Part shown: piece after piece, positions 19,152 through 28,301 of the stretch
Position numbering within the stretch: position 1 is the first letter of the stretch
Layout of the letters: each line of letters starts with the position of its first letter
Origin: an uncultured Cryomorphaceae bacterium
GTDB taxonomy: Bacteria; Bacteroidota; Bacteroidia; Flavobacteriales; Schleiferiaceae
Reading direction: 5' to 3'
Length of the DNA: 63,592 nt
NCBI GenBank assembly: GCA_913031435.1
Contig: CAJWFD010000008.1
Span: 1 to 63,592, forward strand
Made by a program: the position numbers and the translations under genes
The notes under the pieces: model-generated
What the model was told of the DNA's origin: nothing
Databases searched by the model: none
What the model saw: only the letters and a program-made list of their open reading frames with translations

Positions 19152-20807
19152 ATGCATCTGATAGACTGGATCGTTTTACTGGCAACCCTAGGGTTAATAG
19201 TAGGTTATGGGGTCTATAAAACTCGCAGAAGCGCGTCCGCAGGTGAACTATTAAGTGGTTCAAAGGATGTGGGTGCGATGACCATAGGGCTTGGTATAAT
19301 GGCCACTCAAGCATCAGCTATTACGTTTCTTTCAACCCCCGGCCAGGCTTATGCACATGATATGGGGTTCATCCAGTTCTATTTTGGAATGCCTTTGGCT
19401 GTAATTTTGGTAAGCGTGTTTTTTGTTCCGGCTTATCGTAAAATGCGAGCCATTACCGCCTACCAATTCTTAGAACAGCGTTTTGACCGTAAAACAAGAC
19501 TTTTTACTGCAGCGTTGTTCCTAACCTCTCGTGGACTGTCGGCAGGAATCACCATTTTCGCGCCAGCCATTGTGCTTTCTGCGGCAATGAATCTCCCACT
19601 AAACCTCATGATTGTTTTGATTGGGATTGTTGTGCTTTTTTATACCGTTTCAGGCGGATCAGCAGCTGTTGCCGTTACTCAGAAATGGCAAATGGCCACG
19701 ATACTTATCGGTATGGCAATAGCCACAGTTATACTCATAGATCGTATCCCCGTAAGTATGTCTGATGCCTACTATATCGCTGGAGAAATGGGTAAACTAC
19801 GTATCGTAGATACCTCATTGGATCCCAGTACGAGGTACACCATTTGGTCTGGTCTTGCTGGAGGATTATTTTTATCACTGAGTTATCTGGGGACAGATCA
19901 AAGTCAGGTGCAGCGATATCTAGGAGCCGGTGAGGAGCGTACCAGTAAACTAGGATTACTGTTTAATGGCGTTTTTAAAGTTCCCATGCAGTTTTCCATC
20001 CTTTCCATAGGGGTTTTACTCTTTGTTTTTTACCAATTTATTCAGCCGCCCGTTTTCTTTAACACGACAGAAACAGCCAGGGCGCCTATTGAGGTTCAAC
20101 AGGAGTTGTCAAAGATTGACGCTTCCTTTGCAGAGGTGTTTCAGAATAAAAAAACAGCATTATTTGCAGCCAACTGGAACGAAGCACGCTCCCTTGCAAC
20201 CGAGCAAGAGGAATTACGTTCTGAGTACATGTCTATACTAGAGGCTGCTATTCCAAATTTCCAGTCTAAGGATATGGACTATGTGTTTGTCACCTTTATT
20301 CTAAATTTCTTACCAAAGGGGTTGATTGGCTTACTTCTGGCGGTCATCATCAGTGCAGCTATGTCATCTACAGCTGGAGAAGTGAGTGCGTTAGCTACCA
20401 CCACTTATGTGGATTATTTCCGTGTATTCTGGGGAAGCAAGCCGCACAACGAAAAAAGAGTGATCAGAGGATTTACTGCGGTCTGGGGGATTGCCGCCAT
20501 TTTCGTTGCCTTAGCGGCACCACTTTACGAAAATTTAATACAATTAGTTAATGTGTTGGGGAGTCTGTTTTATGGAACGATCCTGGGAATTTTCCTGGTA
20601 GGGTTATTTGTAAAGTCTATTGGAGCGAAGCCGATTTTCCTAGCAGGTCTTTCTGCTCAGGCGACCGTTCTGACTTGTCATTATCTCAATTCGACTGAGG
20701 TGATTTCGATTGGATACTTGTGGTATAACGTGATTGGTTCGTTGACCGTATTACTGCTGTCATTTACCATTCAGCAATGGATGAATAGAGATGTGGTTGG
20801 AGATTAA
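19152..20807 (+). CDS. Sodium:solute symporter, paired with the PIG-L deacetylase
   Basis: The 551-residue SSS transporter has about 13-14 membrane segments: GYGVYKTRRSASAGELLSGSKDVG (after the first helix), LGIMATQASAITFLSTPGQAY with the substrate/sodium-site helix, and AAMSSTAGEVSALATTTYVDY near 400, equivalent to the sodium-2 site. A hydrophilic insertion of about 90 residues (roughly 305-375) containing two charged helices separates two helices. The start codon abuts the stop of the 39-residue protein gene. Inference: it imports a product released by the upstream periplasmic deacetylase. It differs clearly from the SSS protein at 10470. Its stop overlaps that of the convergent Cys-cluster gene (TTAA). 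Confidence 0.92.
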   Translation: MHLIDWIVLLATLGLIVGYGVYKTRRSASAGELLSGSKDVGAMTIGLGIMATQASAITFLSTPGQAYAHDMGFIQFYFGMPLAVILVSVFFVPAYRKMRAITAYQFLEQRFDRKTRLFTAALFLTSRGLSAGITIFAPAIVLSAAMNLPLNLMIVLIGIVVLFYTVSGGSAAVAVTQKWQMATILIGMAIATVILIDRIPVSMSDAYYIAGEMGKLRIVDTSLDPSTRYTIWSGLAGGLFLSLSYLGTDQSQVQRYLGAGEERTSKLGLLFNGVFKVPMQFSILSIGVLLFVFYQFIQPPVFFNTTETARAPIEVQQELSKIDASFAEVFQNKKTALFAANWNEARSLATEQEELRSEYMSILEAAIPNFQSKDMDYVFVTFILNFLPKGLIGLLLAVIISAAMSSTAGEVSALATTTYVDYFRVFWGSKPHNEKRVIRGFTAVWGIAAIFVALAAPLYENLIQLVNVLGSLFYGTILGIFLVGLFVKSIGAKPIFLAGLSAQATVLTCHYLNSTEVISIGYLWYNVIGSLTVLLLSFTIQQWMNRDVVGD

Positions 20808-21313
20808 ACAGAAAAATTGCTCTTCATTCTTTCTACCATTTGGAACACGGCAGGACAGTGCCTGACATTAACCTCTGTAATCTCTAGAATTCCTTTCATG
20901 TGTTGCCTATCCGTGTGGGGAAATTCTCGACATGCCTTAGGACGGTATTCGTAGATGTTACAAGCATTAGAGTCGCGGTCTAAAAATGGGCATGGTAGGC
21001 TTTTCATGACCCAATCTCCATCTTCGTCTTTTTTGAGGTAGGTTCGCTCAAATTCAGCAGGCTTCATTCCTTGCTTTCCACTGATTCTCGTAATGTCCTG
21101 TGCGGTAAGAAGCGGTCCTGTGGCTCTACAACATCGCGCGCATTTCAGGCAGTCCGTCTCTGCAAAAACTTGCTCATGCTGCTCATGAAAAATCCGATCT
21201 ATTGATTTAGTGTCCTTCGCCCCAAGTCGTTTAAAAAAAGATTTATTTTCTCTTCTCTTAGACTTTGAGGTTTCCTTGAAAGTAGGCAACAAGTGGTCAA
21301 GATAATCAGCCAT
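20804..21313 (-). CDS. YkgJ family cysteine-cluster protein
   Basis: This is a protein of about 169 residues with the CxxCxxCC cluster CLKCARCC near residue 57 and further cysteines at PCPFL, ACNIYEYRPKACREFP and RHCPAVF. That set is typical of the YkgJ/UPF0153 zinc- or iron-binding family. Molecular function is unknown in the family. Two starts are possible, 21322 and 21313; the latter (MADYLDHL) is preferred because homologues start close to it. It overlaps the end of the thioredoxin-like gene by 8 nt, so translation is likely coupled to it. Confidence 0.85.
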   Translation of the reverse strand: MADYLDHLLPTFKETSKSKRRENKSFFKRLGAKDTKSIDRIFHEQHEQVFAETDCLKCARCCRATGPLLTAQDITRISGKQGMKPAEFERTYLKKDEDGDWVMKSLPCPFLDRDSNACNIYEYRPKACREFPHTDRQHMKGILEITEVNVRHCPAVFQMVERMKSNFSV

Positions 21314-22493
21314 TTTGCGCAACTAATTCAGTTAACAGTTCACCTAAGTCTCGAACATATCCATCATATTCCTTTGTGCTGGGCCCATAGAAACCTGTAT
21401 GAATATTAATAACGTTGCCATTGGCATCCAGAACAATAGAGGTAGGGTAGCTGCGAATGCTCTGTAAGGGAAGAATAGAATTAGCATTCTGTTTAGCGGA
21501 GTAGGTTGCAATCACCATCGGGAAACTTGTGCCCAGGTCACGTTTCATTTTTTGTACAGCTGCTGTGGCTTTTCCGAGCGTTCCACTGTATTCATAGCTC
21601 AGTCCAAAAACATCGATTGCACCGTCAAAGTCTCGGTAGAATTGATCCAATACACGTCCTTCATCCATACAGTTAGGGCACCAAGAGCCCTGGATGGCTA
21701 TGATTGTAGGCCTCGTAACGGTTCGGCTGTCGAAATGTATAGTATCTCCGTTTAAATTGGGTAAATGCCACTCTATATGAGAATAACCGTCAACCAATTG
21801 CGTCATGGTCTTTGGATCTTCTAATACAGCCTGGTCATCTGCATGTCCTTGAAAAGTATAATACCCGGTCTTTCCAGAATATACATTACCCCAGACGGAA
21901 TCATCCATTACATGGCCAATAACATTGTAAATGAAACGTCCATCAAAACCTTGCAACTGGAATCCACCTTCGTTCTCCCAGCCTGTAAGAAAACGTGAAT
22001 CCCCTGTAGATGTAGCGATGCTTCCGGTTAGAACACCTTCTGTATGCCCCAGTTGAAGCAACGCTGGACGAGCACTATCTTCCTTAGATATTCTATTGAT
22101 GGCGTACTGCAGAGGCCAGTGGGAATTAGCGTTAGGGTAGTTAAGACTGCCTTCTACAAACTCTATGGGTAGACGATAGTTTTCAGCATCTGTTCTGTAA
22201 AATTCACCAGTATAACTACCCTCAGACTGAACAAGCCAGAGGTCAGAAGCGAAAACAGGAAAAGACCCTATCAAAGTGTCCTCTCCGCTTAGAGCCACTT
22301 TTATAGTCTCAGCAAGTCCATTTTTTATGAAAAGCGTATCGTGGCTGAGCTCCGCATTGAATCTAACATAGGAGGAATCATTCTGTTTGATGGTTCCCAA
22401 AAGATGTATGGATGCACTGCCTTGGTCAATAGGTACTTCTGAGCAAGAAAAAAGGACTATCGAAATAGCTCCTATAATCAAGAGATTTTTCAT
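21306..22493 (-). CDS. Thioredoxin-like (TlpA-type) lipoprotein
   Basis: The 395-residue protein has a lipoprotein signal with lipobox LFSC (C17). The N-terminal half resembles the beta-rich domain preceding thioredoxin folds in Bacteroidota. The C-terminal thioredoxin domain (about 250-395) carries the redox pair WCPNC in IQGSWCPNCMDEG and the cis-proline loop SYPTSIVLDANG. Expected role: a membrane-anchored periplasmic thiol-disulfide reductase, possibly in cytochrome c maturation or oxidative repair. The start is 6 nt after the phosphoglucomutase stop, so the operon is phosphoglucomutase - this gene - YkgJ protein. Confidence 0.88.
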   Translation of the reverse strand: MKNLLIIGAISIVLFSCSEVPIDQGSASIHLLGTIKQNDSSYVRFNAELSHDTLFIKNGLAETIKVALSGEDTLIGSFPVFASDLWLVQSEGSYTGEFYRTDAENYRLPIEFVEGSLNYPNANSHWPLQYAINRISKEDSARPALLQLGHTEGVLTGSIATSTGDSRFLTGWENEGGFQLQGFDGRFIYNVIGHVMDDSVWGNVYSGKTGYYTFQGHADDQAVLEDPKTMTQLVDGYSHIEWHLPNLNGDTIHFDSRTVTRPTIIAIQGSWCPNCMDEGRVLDQFYRDFDGAIDVFGLSYEYSGTLGKATAAVQKMKRDLGTSFPMVIATYSAKQNANSILPLQSIRSYPTSIVLDANGNVINIHTGFYGPSTKEYDGYVRDLGELLTELVAQNG

Positions 22494-22499
22494 AAAGTA

Positions 22500-24224
22500 T
22501 TAGAGATCTAGTTCTCTAATAAAGGTATCAATCTTTAATTCAAGTTCGTTTTTAGTTTCAGCGTGGCTCTTACGAGTGGCTTTACGAACCGAGAAGTAGA
22601 ATTTTATCTTAGGTTCCGTTCCGGATGGTCTCGCACTAACTTTATCGCCGGCTTCCGTGATAAACTGCAATACATTCGACGAAGGAAGTTCTGTTGAAAC
22701 AATGGCTCCCGTGCGCAGGTCCTTCTGCTGCGACACGGAGTGGTCTATGGCAATAGACACTGGAGAACCTCCCAACACTTGAGGAGGATTATTTCTAAGT
22801 GAAGTCATCATAACGGCGATTTCCTCTGCGCCAGATCTTCCATGTTTTGTGATAGAAATCAAGCGCTCTTGATACTGTCCAAACTCACGATGTATATCCT
22901 CTAACTGTTGGAGAACTGTTTTACCTTTTGATTTGGCATAAGCAGCCATCTCCGAAATCATTACGGCAGAGGCTACAGCATCTTTATCACGTACTGCATC
23001 ACCTACCATGTAACCATAGGATTCCTCACCACCGACGATGAATTTTTCACCTGGCTTATTCTTGATCAGATCAGCAATCCACTTGAAACCTGTCAAGCAC
23101 CTGTAGCAGGGCAGGCCAAATTTTTCAGAGATATCGGCTATTAGATCTGTAGTTACAATAGTTGCCGCAGTAAATGCGTTCGAAGGCATCTCTCCCTTAG
23201 CGATTTTTTGACTCAATATATAATGTACCAGCAAGGCTGCAGTGTCGTTACCGTTTAACAATTGCATGCTACCTGTTCCATCATTAACGGCAATCCCTAT
23301 GCGGTCTGTGTCTGGATCACAACCGATTACAAGATCTGCGTTAGTTGCCTCTGCTTGCGCTACAGCCATGGCTAGCGCGGCACTTTCTTCAGGATTAGGA
23401 CTAGCGACGGTAGGGAAGTTCCCATCAGGTACAGCTTGCTTTTCTACGATTTGTACATTCTTGAATCCGGCTTGAGCTAGGGCAGGAGGTACACTTACAA
23501 TCGATGTTCCATGCAACGCGGTAAACACCACATGAAGCTCGTCCTTTCCGATATTATTGATGGTTAAATTGGCCACCATGTCGATGTACTTTTTATCCAT
23601 GCTTGAGTCTAGGAGCTCAATTAAATCTTCGTTAGCATTCCAATTAATATCTTCAAACCTTGTCGCACGTACATTTTCTATAACACCATGGTCGTGGGGG
23701 GGGACCAATTGGCCACCATCATCCCAATACACTTTATATCCGTTGTATTCTTTAGGGTTGTGAGAAGCGGTCAGCACGATCCCAAAATCGCAGCCCAGTT
23801 CTCGTACAGCAAAAGACAGTTCTGGAGTTGGTCTGAGTTCTTCAAACAAGTAAGTATGGACATCATTAGCACTTAAAACCTCTGCTACTTTACGTGCAAA
23901 TTCCTTGGAGTTATTGCGGCTGTCAAAAGCAATGGCAGCTTTTAGATCCGTCCTTCCGAAGGTGACCTTTGCGTAATTTACTAGACCAGTTGTTGCCGCC
24001 CCTAAAGTATATGGATTGATTCTGTTTGTTCCCGCACCCATTATTCCTCGCATACCGCCAGTACCAAAATCTAGGTCCTTATAAAAGGGCTCGATAAGTT
24101 CATCTCCTCCTAGGTCAATAAGACGTTGGGCTTCTGCACGAGTGGCCTCGTCAAAAAATGAAGAGGTCCAAAGTTTAGCGTTTTTATGAGCTATTTCGAG
24201 CACTGTTAAGATGGCTTTTCCCAT
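22500..24224 (-). CDS. Phosphoglucomutase/phosphomannomutase (alpha-D-phosphohexomutase)
   Basis: The 574-residue enzyme has all four superfamily loops: the N-terminal FGTGGMRGIMGAGTNRIN, the catalytic phosphoserine loop VLTASHNPKEYNGYK near residue 140, the metal-binding DPDTDRIG near 298, and the sugar-binding GGEESYGY near 400. The C-terminal phosphate-binding RPSGTEPKIKFYF is also present. It interconverts hexose 1- and 6-phosphates, linking central metabolism to cell-wall and polysaccharide precursors. The length and GGMRG motif match the PgcA/PGM2-like subgroup. It is first gene of the operon with the thioredoxin-like lipoprotein. Confidence 0.93.
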   Translation of the reverse strand: MGKAILTVLEIAHKNAKLWTSSFFDEATRAEAQRLIDLGGDELIEPFYKDLDFGTGGMRGIMGAGTNRINPYTLGAATTGLVNYAKVTFGRTDLKAAIAFDSRNNSKEFARKVAEVLSANDVHTYLFEELRPTPELSFAVRELGCDFGIVLTASHNPKEYNGYKVYWDDGGQLVPPHDHGVIENVRATRFEDINWNANEDLIELLDSSMDKKYIDMVANLTINNIGKDELHVVFTALHGTSIVSVPPALAQAGFKNVQIVEKQAVPDGNFPTVASPNPEESAALAMAVAQAEATNADLVIGCDPDTDRIGIAVNDGTGSMQLLNGNDTAALLVHYILSQKIAKGEMPSNAFTAATIVTTDLIADISEKFGLPCYRCLTGFKWIADLIKNKPGEKFIVGGEESYGYMVGDAVRDKDAVASAVMISEMAAYAKSKGKTVLQQLEDIHREFGQYQERLISITKHGRSGAEEIAVMMTSLRNNPPQVLGGSPVSIAIDHSVSQQKDLRTGAIVSTELPSSNVLQFITEAGDKVSARPSGTEPKIKFYFSVRKATRKSHAETKNELELKIDTFIRELDL

Positions 24225-24258
24225 GAAAAATAATTAGTTTGATAAGATGCCAAGATAC

Positions 24259-24286
24259 TAAAAAGGGGGGCTTAGCCCCCCTTTTT
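24259..24286 (-). terminator. Rho-independent terminator of htpG
   Basis: An inverted repeat of six or seven G and C around a CTTA loop, flanked by A5 and T5 tracts, lies 33 nt beyond the htpG stop. The only gene ending nearby is htpG, on the minus strand, although the structure itself is symmetric. Confidence 0.88.
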
Positions 24287-24319
24287 CTTGATTAGTACGT
24301 GTCCAGAAATGTTTAGCGC

Positions 24320-26209
24320 TTATTCTTCGCCAAGCATTTCGTAAGATCGAGTGATGAAAGCGGTAAGCTCTTCGCCATGTAGCAGATTCTGCTGAAGTTT
24401 AGCAAGATCTAACGCTTGATTTACGGCAGTTGATCTCAATGCTTCGTCATCAGTATCGAGAATTTTAGAAGCTAGACTGTGGTTTGCATTTACCACGAGG
24501 TCATACATGTCGGGGAAATCCCCCATACCCATCATACCGCCGCCGCCAGACATCTGCATTTCCTTCATGCGTCGCATAAATTCAGGAACAGTGATCATCA
24601 GTGGAGCATCAGTGCTCTCCATATCTTCAAGCTTCAGCGTGAATTTCTCTTTAGGTACAATCGATTCTAAACGTGTTTTGAGCTCTTCTTTTTGCTTCTC
24701 GCTCAATTTTGAGACGCGTGTCTCCTCTTTTTTGATCAAGTTATCAATCAAATCCGAATCTACGCGAGCAAACGTGGTATCACTAAATTCTTGTTCAAGT
24801 TTTTGAATCAAATGACTCGTAAGTGGTGAGTCCAAAAGAAGTACATCATATCCCTTAGCTTTAGCTTGTTGAACATAACTGTGCTGTGCATTCTTGTGAG
24901 AAGCATAGAGTACTACCGTTTTATTGTCTTTATCTGTCTGCTTCTCCTTGATAGATTCAAGAAATGCTTCAAACGTGTGGAGCTTTCCATCCATGGTCTC
25001 ATACAAAGCGAATTTTTTACCCTTGTCGAAGAACTTATCCTCCGTAAGCATACCATACTCGATGATGATTTTCATGTCGTTCCATTTACGCTCGAAATCT
25101 TCGCGGTCATTACGGAACATCTCCTCAAGCTTATCAGCTACTTTTTTAGTGATATGGCTAGAGATTTTCTTGACGTTTCCATCTGCCTGCAAGTAGGAGC
25201 GACTCACGTTTAGAGGGATATCAGGGGAGTCAATTACACCATGAAGCAGTGTTAAGAAATCAGGAACAATTCCTTCCACACTGTCCGTAACAAAAACTTG
25301 CTTTTGGAACAATTGAATTTTGTTGCGCTGAGGTTCAACGTTTGGTTTAATCTTAGGAAAGTAAAGTACTCCAGTAAGATTAAACGGGAAATCTACGTTC
25401 AAGTGAATACTAAATAAAGGCTCATCAAAACTTGATGGGTAAAGCTCACGGTAAAATGCGCTGTAGTCCTCTTCAGTAAGATCTGCTGGTTTACGCACCC
25501 AAGCAGGGTTAGGATTGTTGATGATATTAGGAACTTTCTTAGTCTCCCATTTTGCTTCTTCCCCTTCAGCAGCGGAGTTAAAGCTTTCGTCCTTGTCTCC
25601 AAACTCTATAGAGACAGGCATAAACTTAGCATACTTACTGAGCAGCTCATTAATTTTAGCATCTTCTAAAAAGTCTTCGCTGTCTTCAGCGATGTGAAGT
25701 CTGATTTCGGTTCCACGATCCTCTTTTTCAATGGAGGTGAGCTCAAATTCAGGATTTCCTTCACAACTCCACATTACTGCGGCATCGTCCTTATGGGATT
25801 TAGTCAGAATCTCTACTTTTTTAGCCACCATAAAGGCAGAATAGAATCCAAGACCAAAATGACCAATTAGATCGGTACCTTCCATCTTACCCTCGTAATC
25901 CTTAACGAACTCTTCAGCTCCAGAGAAGGCCACTTGGTTGATGTATTTATCAATTTCTTCAGCAGTCATGCCGATTCCACGGTCAATGATACTCAAGGTT
26001 TTCGCTTTCTTATCAAGCTTGATGTGGATGGATAGATCACCTAATTCTCCTTTCGCTTCACCTAAATTGGTTAAGGTTTTAAGCTTCTGAGTTGCATCTA
26101 CTGCATTTGAAACAAGCTCGCGAAGGAAAATTTCATGATCGCTGTATAAGAACTTCTTGATGATCGGGAAGATGTTCTGGGCAGTAACATTAATAGATCC
26201 TTTAGACAT
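24320..26209 (-). CDS. htpG: Molecular chaperone HtpG (Hsp90)
   Basis: At 629 residues it matches bacterial Hsp90. The N-terminal GHKL ATPase is evident: ELVSNAVDATQKLKTL with the ATP-contacting Glu/Asn, IIDRGIGMTAEEI, and the IGHFGLGFYSAFMV lid/Gly loop. The middle domain has the RNKIQLFQKQVFVTD and RSYLQ arginine region. The C-terminal dimerisation domain follows, ending ARSYEMLGEE-like. A GGGGMMGMGDFP-like glycine/methionine stretch is near 555. It is a single-gene unit with its own terminator. The gap toward the divergent synthase gene holds repeated TGnCA motifs that may regulate it. Confidence 0.96.
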   Translation of the reverse strand: MSKGSINVTAQNIFPIIKKFLYSDHEIFLRELVSNAVDATQKLKTLTNLGEAKGELGDLSIHIKLDKKAKTLSIIDRGIGMTAEEIDKYINQVAFSGAEEFVKDYEGKMEGTDLIGHFGLGFYSAFMVAKKVEILTKSHKDDAAVMWSCEGNPEFELTSIEKEDRGTEIRLHIAEDSEDFLEDAKINELLSKYAKFMPVSIEFGDKDESFNSAAEGEEAKWETKKVPNIINNPNPAWVRKPADLTEEDYSAFYRELYPSSFDEPLFSIHLNVDFPFNLTGVLYFPKIKPNVEPQRNKIQLFQKQVFVTDSVEGIVPDFLTLLHGVIDSPDIPLNVSRSYLQADGNVKKISSHITKKVADKLEEMFRNDREDFERKWNDMKIIIEYGMLTEDKFFDKGKKFALYETMDGKLHTFEAFLESIKEKQTDKDNKTVVLYASHKNAQHSYVQQAKAKGYDVLLLDSPLTSHLIQKLEQEFSDTTFARVDSDLIDNLIKKEETRVSKLSEKQKEELKTRLESIVPKEKFTLKLEDMESTDAPLMITVPEFMRRMKEMQMSGGGGMMGMGDFPDMYDLVVNANHSLASKILDTDDEALRSTAVNQALDLAKLQQNLLHGEELTAFITRSYEMLGEE

Positions 26210-26279
26210 TGTAATTGAAATTATAGTTCATTCCCTGTAGTTCAACTCTTATGCCATGCATAAAATGCCCCTTTTTAAC

Positions 26280-26304
26280 TGCCACTATGACAACTCCAAT
26301 GCCA
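26280..26304. promoter_or_regulatory. Three TGnCA repeats between htpG and the FabH-like gene
   Basis: The plus strand has TGCCA (26280), TGACA (26288) and TGCCA (26300) in direct orientation within 25 nt. They sit in the shared upstream region of htpG and the divergent synthase. Read toward htpG, TGGCA-N6-TTG also resembles a sigma-54 -24/-12 promoter, but lacks the C of the GC doublet. Function is inferred from position only. Confidence 0.25.
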
Positions 26305-26350
26305 ATTATGCGTTAACTTCAGAGTTGGACCTCTAAAATCGAGACATACC

Positions 26351-27355
26351 ATGCATACAGCAAAAATTTCAGGAGCAGGACATTATGTGCCGGAACGTAT
26401 CGTGACTAACGATTATCTGGCTACCATTATGGATACAAATGATGAGTGGATAAAGGAAAGAACTGGAATAAGCGAGCGTAGGTGGGTGGAGAATGGTGAC
26501 GGGAATACCGCTGCTACTATGGGGACAAAAGCAGCTAAAAAAGCAATTGCCCAGTCTGGATTAGAAACCTCTGATATAGGTCATATTGTCTTTGCTACCA
26601 TTTCTCCGGACTATTACTTTCCTGGATGTGGAGTACAGGTGCAAGAATCCCTAGATATGGGGACTATAGGAGCTACAGACATTCGAAATGCTTGTTCAGG
26701 TTTCATCTATGCCATGAGTATAGCTGATGCATTTGTTAAATCTGGTACGTATCAGCATGTCCTTGTTGTCGCCTCAGAACTACAGAGTCCATTTCTCGAT
26801 AAAACGACTAGAGGACGAAACGTGAGCGTAATTTTCGGAGATGGTGCTGGTGCTGTTATCGTTTCTAAAGCAAATAAGGGTGAGAAAGGTATCATGAGTT
26901 GTCATACGCACGCTCAGGGTAAACATAAAGAGGAGTTGACCATGAAGGGTTTTGGGACACAGCATTGGATCGGGGAATTACTGGAAAACGGTATAGATCC
27001 AGATATCCATTATCCGCAGATGAACGGGAACTTTGTATTCAAGAATGCTGTAGTGCGTTTCGAACAGGTCATTGGAGAGGCACTGAAAAAAAATAATATG
27101 ACATCTGATCAGATTGATTGTCTTATTCCGCATCAAGCCAATCTCCGCATTGCCCAATTCATTCAGAAACGCATGGGTCTTCGCGACGATCAAGTCTTTA
27201 ACAACATCCAGAAATACGGTAACACTACCGGAGCCTCTATCGCCATCGCTTTTTCTGAGGCCATAGAAACTGGTGTGGTGAAAAGAGGGGACATCATTTG
27301 TATGGCAGCCTTTGGTGCTGGATTTACATGGGGATCAGTACTGATGGAGTATTAA
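26351..27355 (+). CDS. 3-oxoacyl-ACP synthase III (FabH-like ketosynthase)
   Basis: The 334-residue thiolase-fold enzyme has the KAS III triad: C115 in DIRNACSGFIY, His in LIPHQANLRIAQ near 262, and Asn in KYGNTTGASIAIAF near 292. NDEWIKERTGISERR near residue 30 is the usual KAS III CoA-binding signature. It condenses an acyl-CoA with malonyl-ACP to start fatty acid synthesis. The usual fabH partners (plsX, rpmF) are absent, and Bacteroidota often have two KAS III copies. It may therefore be a secondary copy with a different primer, such as branched acyl-CoA. A bidirectional terminator follows. Confidence 0.9.
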   Translation: MHTAKISGAGHYVPERIVTNDYLATIMDTNDEWIKERTGISERRWVENGDGNTAATMGTKAAKKAIAQSGLETSDIGHIVFATISPDYYFPGCGVQVQESLDMGTIGATDIRNACSGFIYAMSIADAFVKSGTYQHVLVVASELQSPFLDKTTRGRNVSVIFGDGAGAVIVSKANKGEKGIMSCHTHAQGKHKEELTMKGFGTQHWIGELLENGIDPDIHYPQMNGNFVFKNAVVRFEQVIGEALKKNNMTSDQIDCLIPHQANLRIAQFIQKRMGLRDDQVFNNIQKYGNTTGASIAIAFSEAIETGVVKRGDIICMAAFGAGFTWGSVLMEY

Positions 27356-27373
27356 GAACGAAAGAATCATCAT

Positions 27374-27404
27374 AAAAAAAGGCGCCCAATGGGTGCCTTT
27401 TTTT
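27374..27404. terminator. Bidirectional Rho-independent terminator
   Basis: A7-GGCGCCC-AAT-GGGTGCC-T7 lies between the stop of the FabH-like gene (27355, plus) and the stop of the DUF4249 gene (27408, minus). Either strand gives a stem with a T tract. Confidence 0.88.
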
Positions 27405-27407
27405 ATG

Positions 27408-28298
27408 TTATTTCCATTTGCGCGTAGTGGTGGACAATCCAAAACTACCAATGCTGTTACTCATGTTACTGAACAAGATAACGGGTTCTGCGAACGGGTT
27501 ATTTCCAGCTTGGTCCAGGGCTTCATAACTCTTGTAGAAGGCATAAAGGTCATTAGAAAGGGCACTGATGGATACTCTGTACTCTAGAAGAAAATCTTCG
27601 TCTATGGAGTTAAATCCTGTTGCAAAGCTAATTTTTATATCTCTATCTATCCCTTCTTCAGATACCGCTGAAAGCGTTCCTTTATTTCCTAGAATGCTAA
27701 CATTACGATTCGCGGTTTCAGGTTCTAGCTGCCAATACTTAGAGGTATCCGGGCCACCAAGAGAGGTCCTGTAGTGAAGGGACATTTCGATAAGATAATG
27801 TTGATTCACACTGGGATTATCTTTTAAAGTCAAGATAATTTCATCTGACGGCTGTCCATAATAATTTGCAGCACCGTAATTAAGCTCAATATCGAAGTCT
27901 GGTGCCTCAGGAAAGCGTTGCGTAGCACTTACAGTTTCATGATTAGGATGAGAGATTTCAAAAACTATCTCTCCATCTATAGCCCCAATTTGTTGCCCAA
28001 AATCATAGTCATAAGTACCAAAAGGTGACATCTTATCCCAAGAGTAGAGAAGCGTGCCATCTCTAAACAACTTTAATACGGCGCTATCCAAAAGACCTGT
28101 ATTGGCAGTGTCATAGATTCCTTGCGTCTCACTTATAGTAGCAGCAAAACCGGAATCTTTAGAATCTACAAACAACGAGGCTGCAATCTGTGGATTATGA
28201 GCTGGTATGTCTATTTCTTTCACAACGCCATCAATTAAGTTGGAACAGGAAAATAATAGAGCCGTTAGTGGTAGGATGAAAAGTAGTTGCTTTTTCAT
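27408..28298 (-). CDS. DUF4249 family outer-membrane lipoprotein
   Basis: The 296-residue protein has a lipoprotein signal (MKKQ..., lipobox LFSC, C18). Beta-rich body: DIPAHNPQIAASLFVD early, an EISHPNHETVSATQRFPEAPDF stretch near 110-135 in two parts, and YLIEMSLHYR near 165. This pattern matches DUF4249, a family nearly always encoded next to a TonB-dependent receptor in Bacteroidota. Here it starts 3 nt after the receptor stop. Inference: a surface lipoprotein working with the receptor, comparable in role to SusD with SusC. The ligand is not known. Confidence 0.82.
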   Translation of the reverse strand: MKKQLLFILPLTALLFSCSNLIDGVVKEIDIPAHNPQIAASLFVDSKDSGFAATISETQGIYDTANTGLLDSAVLKLFRDGTLLYSWDKMSPFGTYDYDFGQQIGAIDGEIVFEISHPNHETVSATQRFPEAPDFDIELNYGAANYYGQPSDEIILTLKDNPSVNQHYLIEMSLHYRTSLGGPDTSKYWQLEPETANRNVSILGNKGTLSAVSEEGIDRDIKISFATGFNSIDEDFLLEYRVSISALSNDLYAFYKSYEALDQAGNNPFAEPVILFSNMSNSIGSFGLSTTTRKWK

Positions 28299-28301
28299 GG
28301 T

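Noticed and set aside
26289-26305. Sigma-54 promoter for htpG
   Set aside because: TGGCA-N6-TTG fits partly, but the GC doublet is GT, and no activator gene or site is present; kept only as part of the TGnCA observation.
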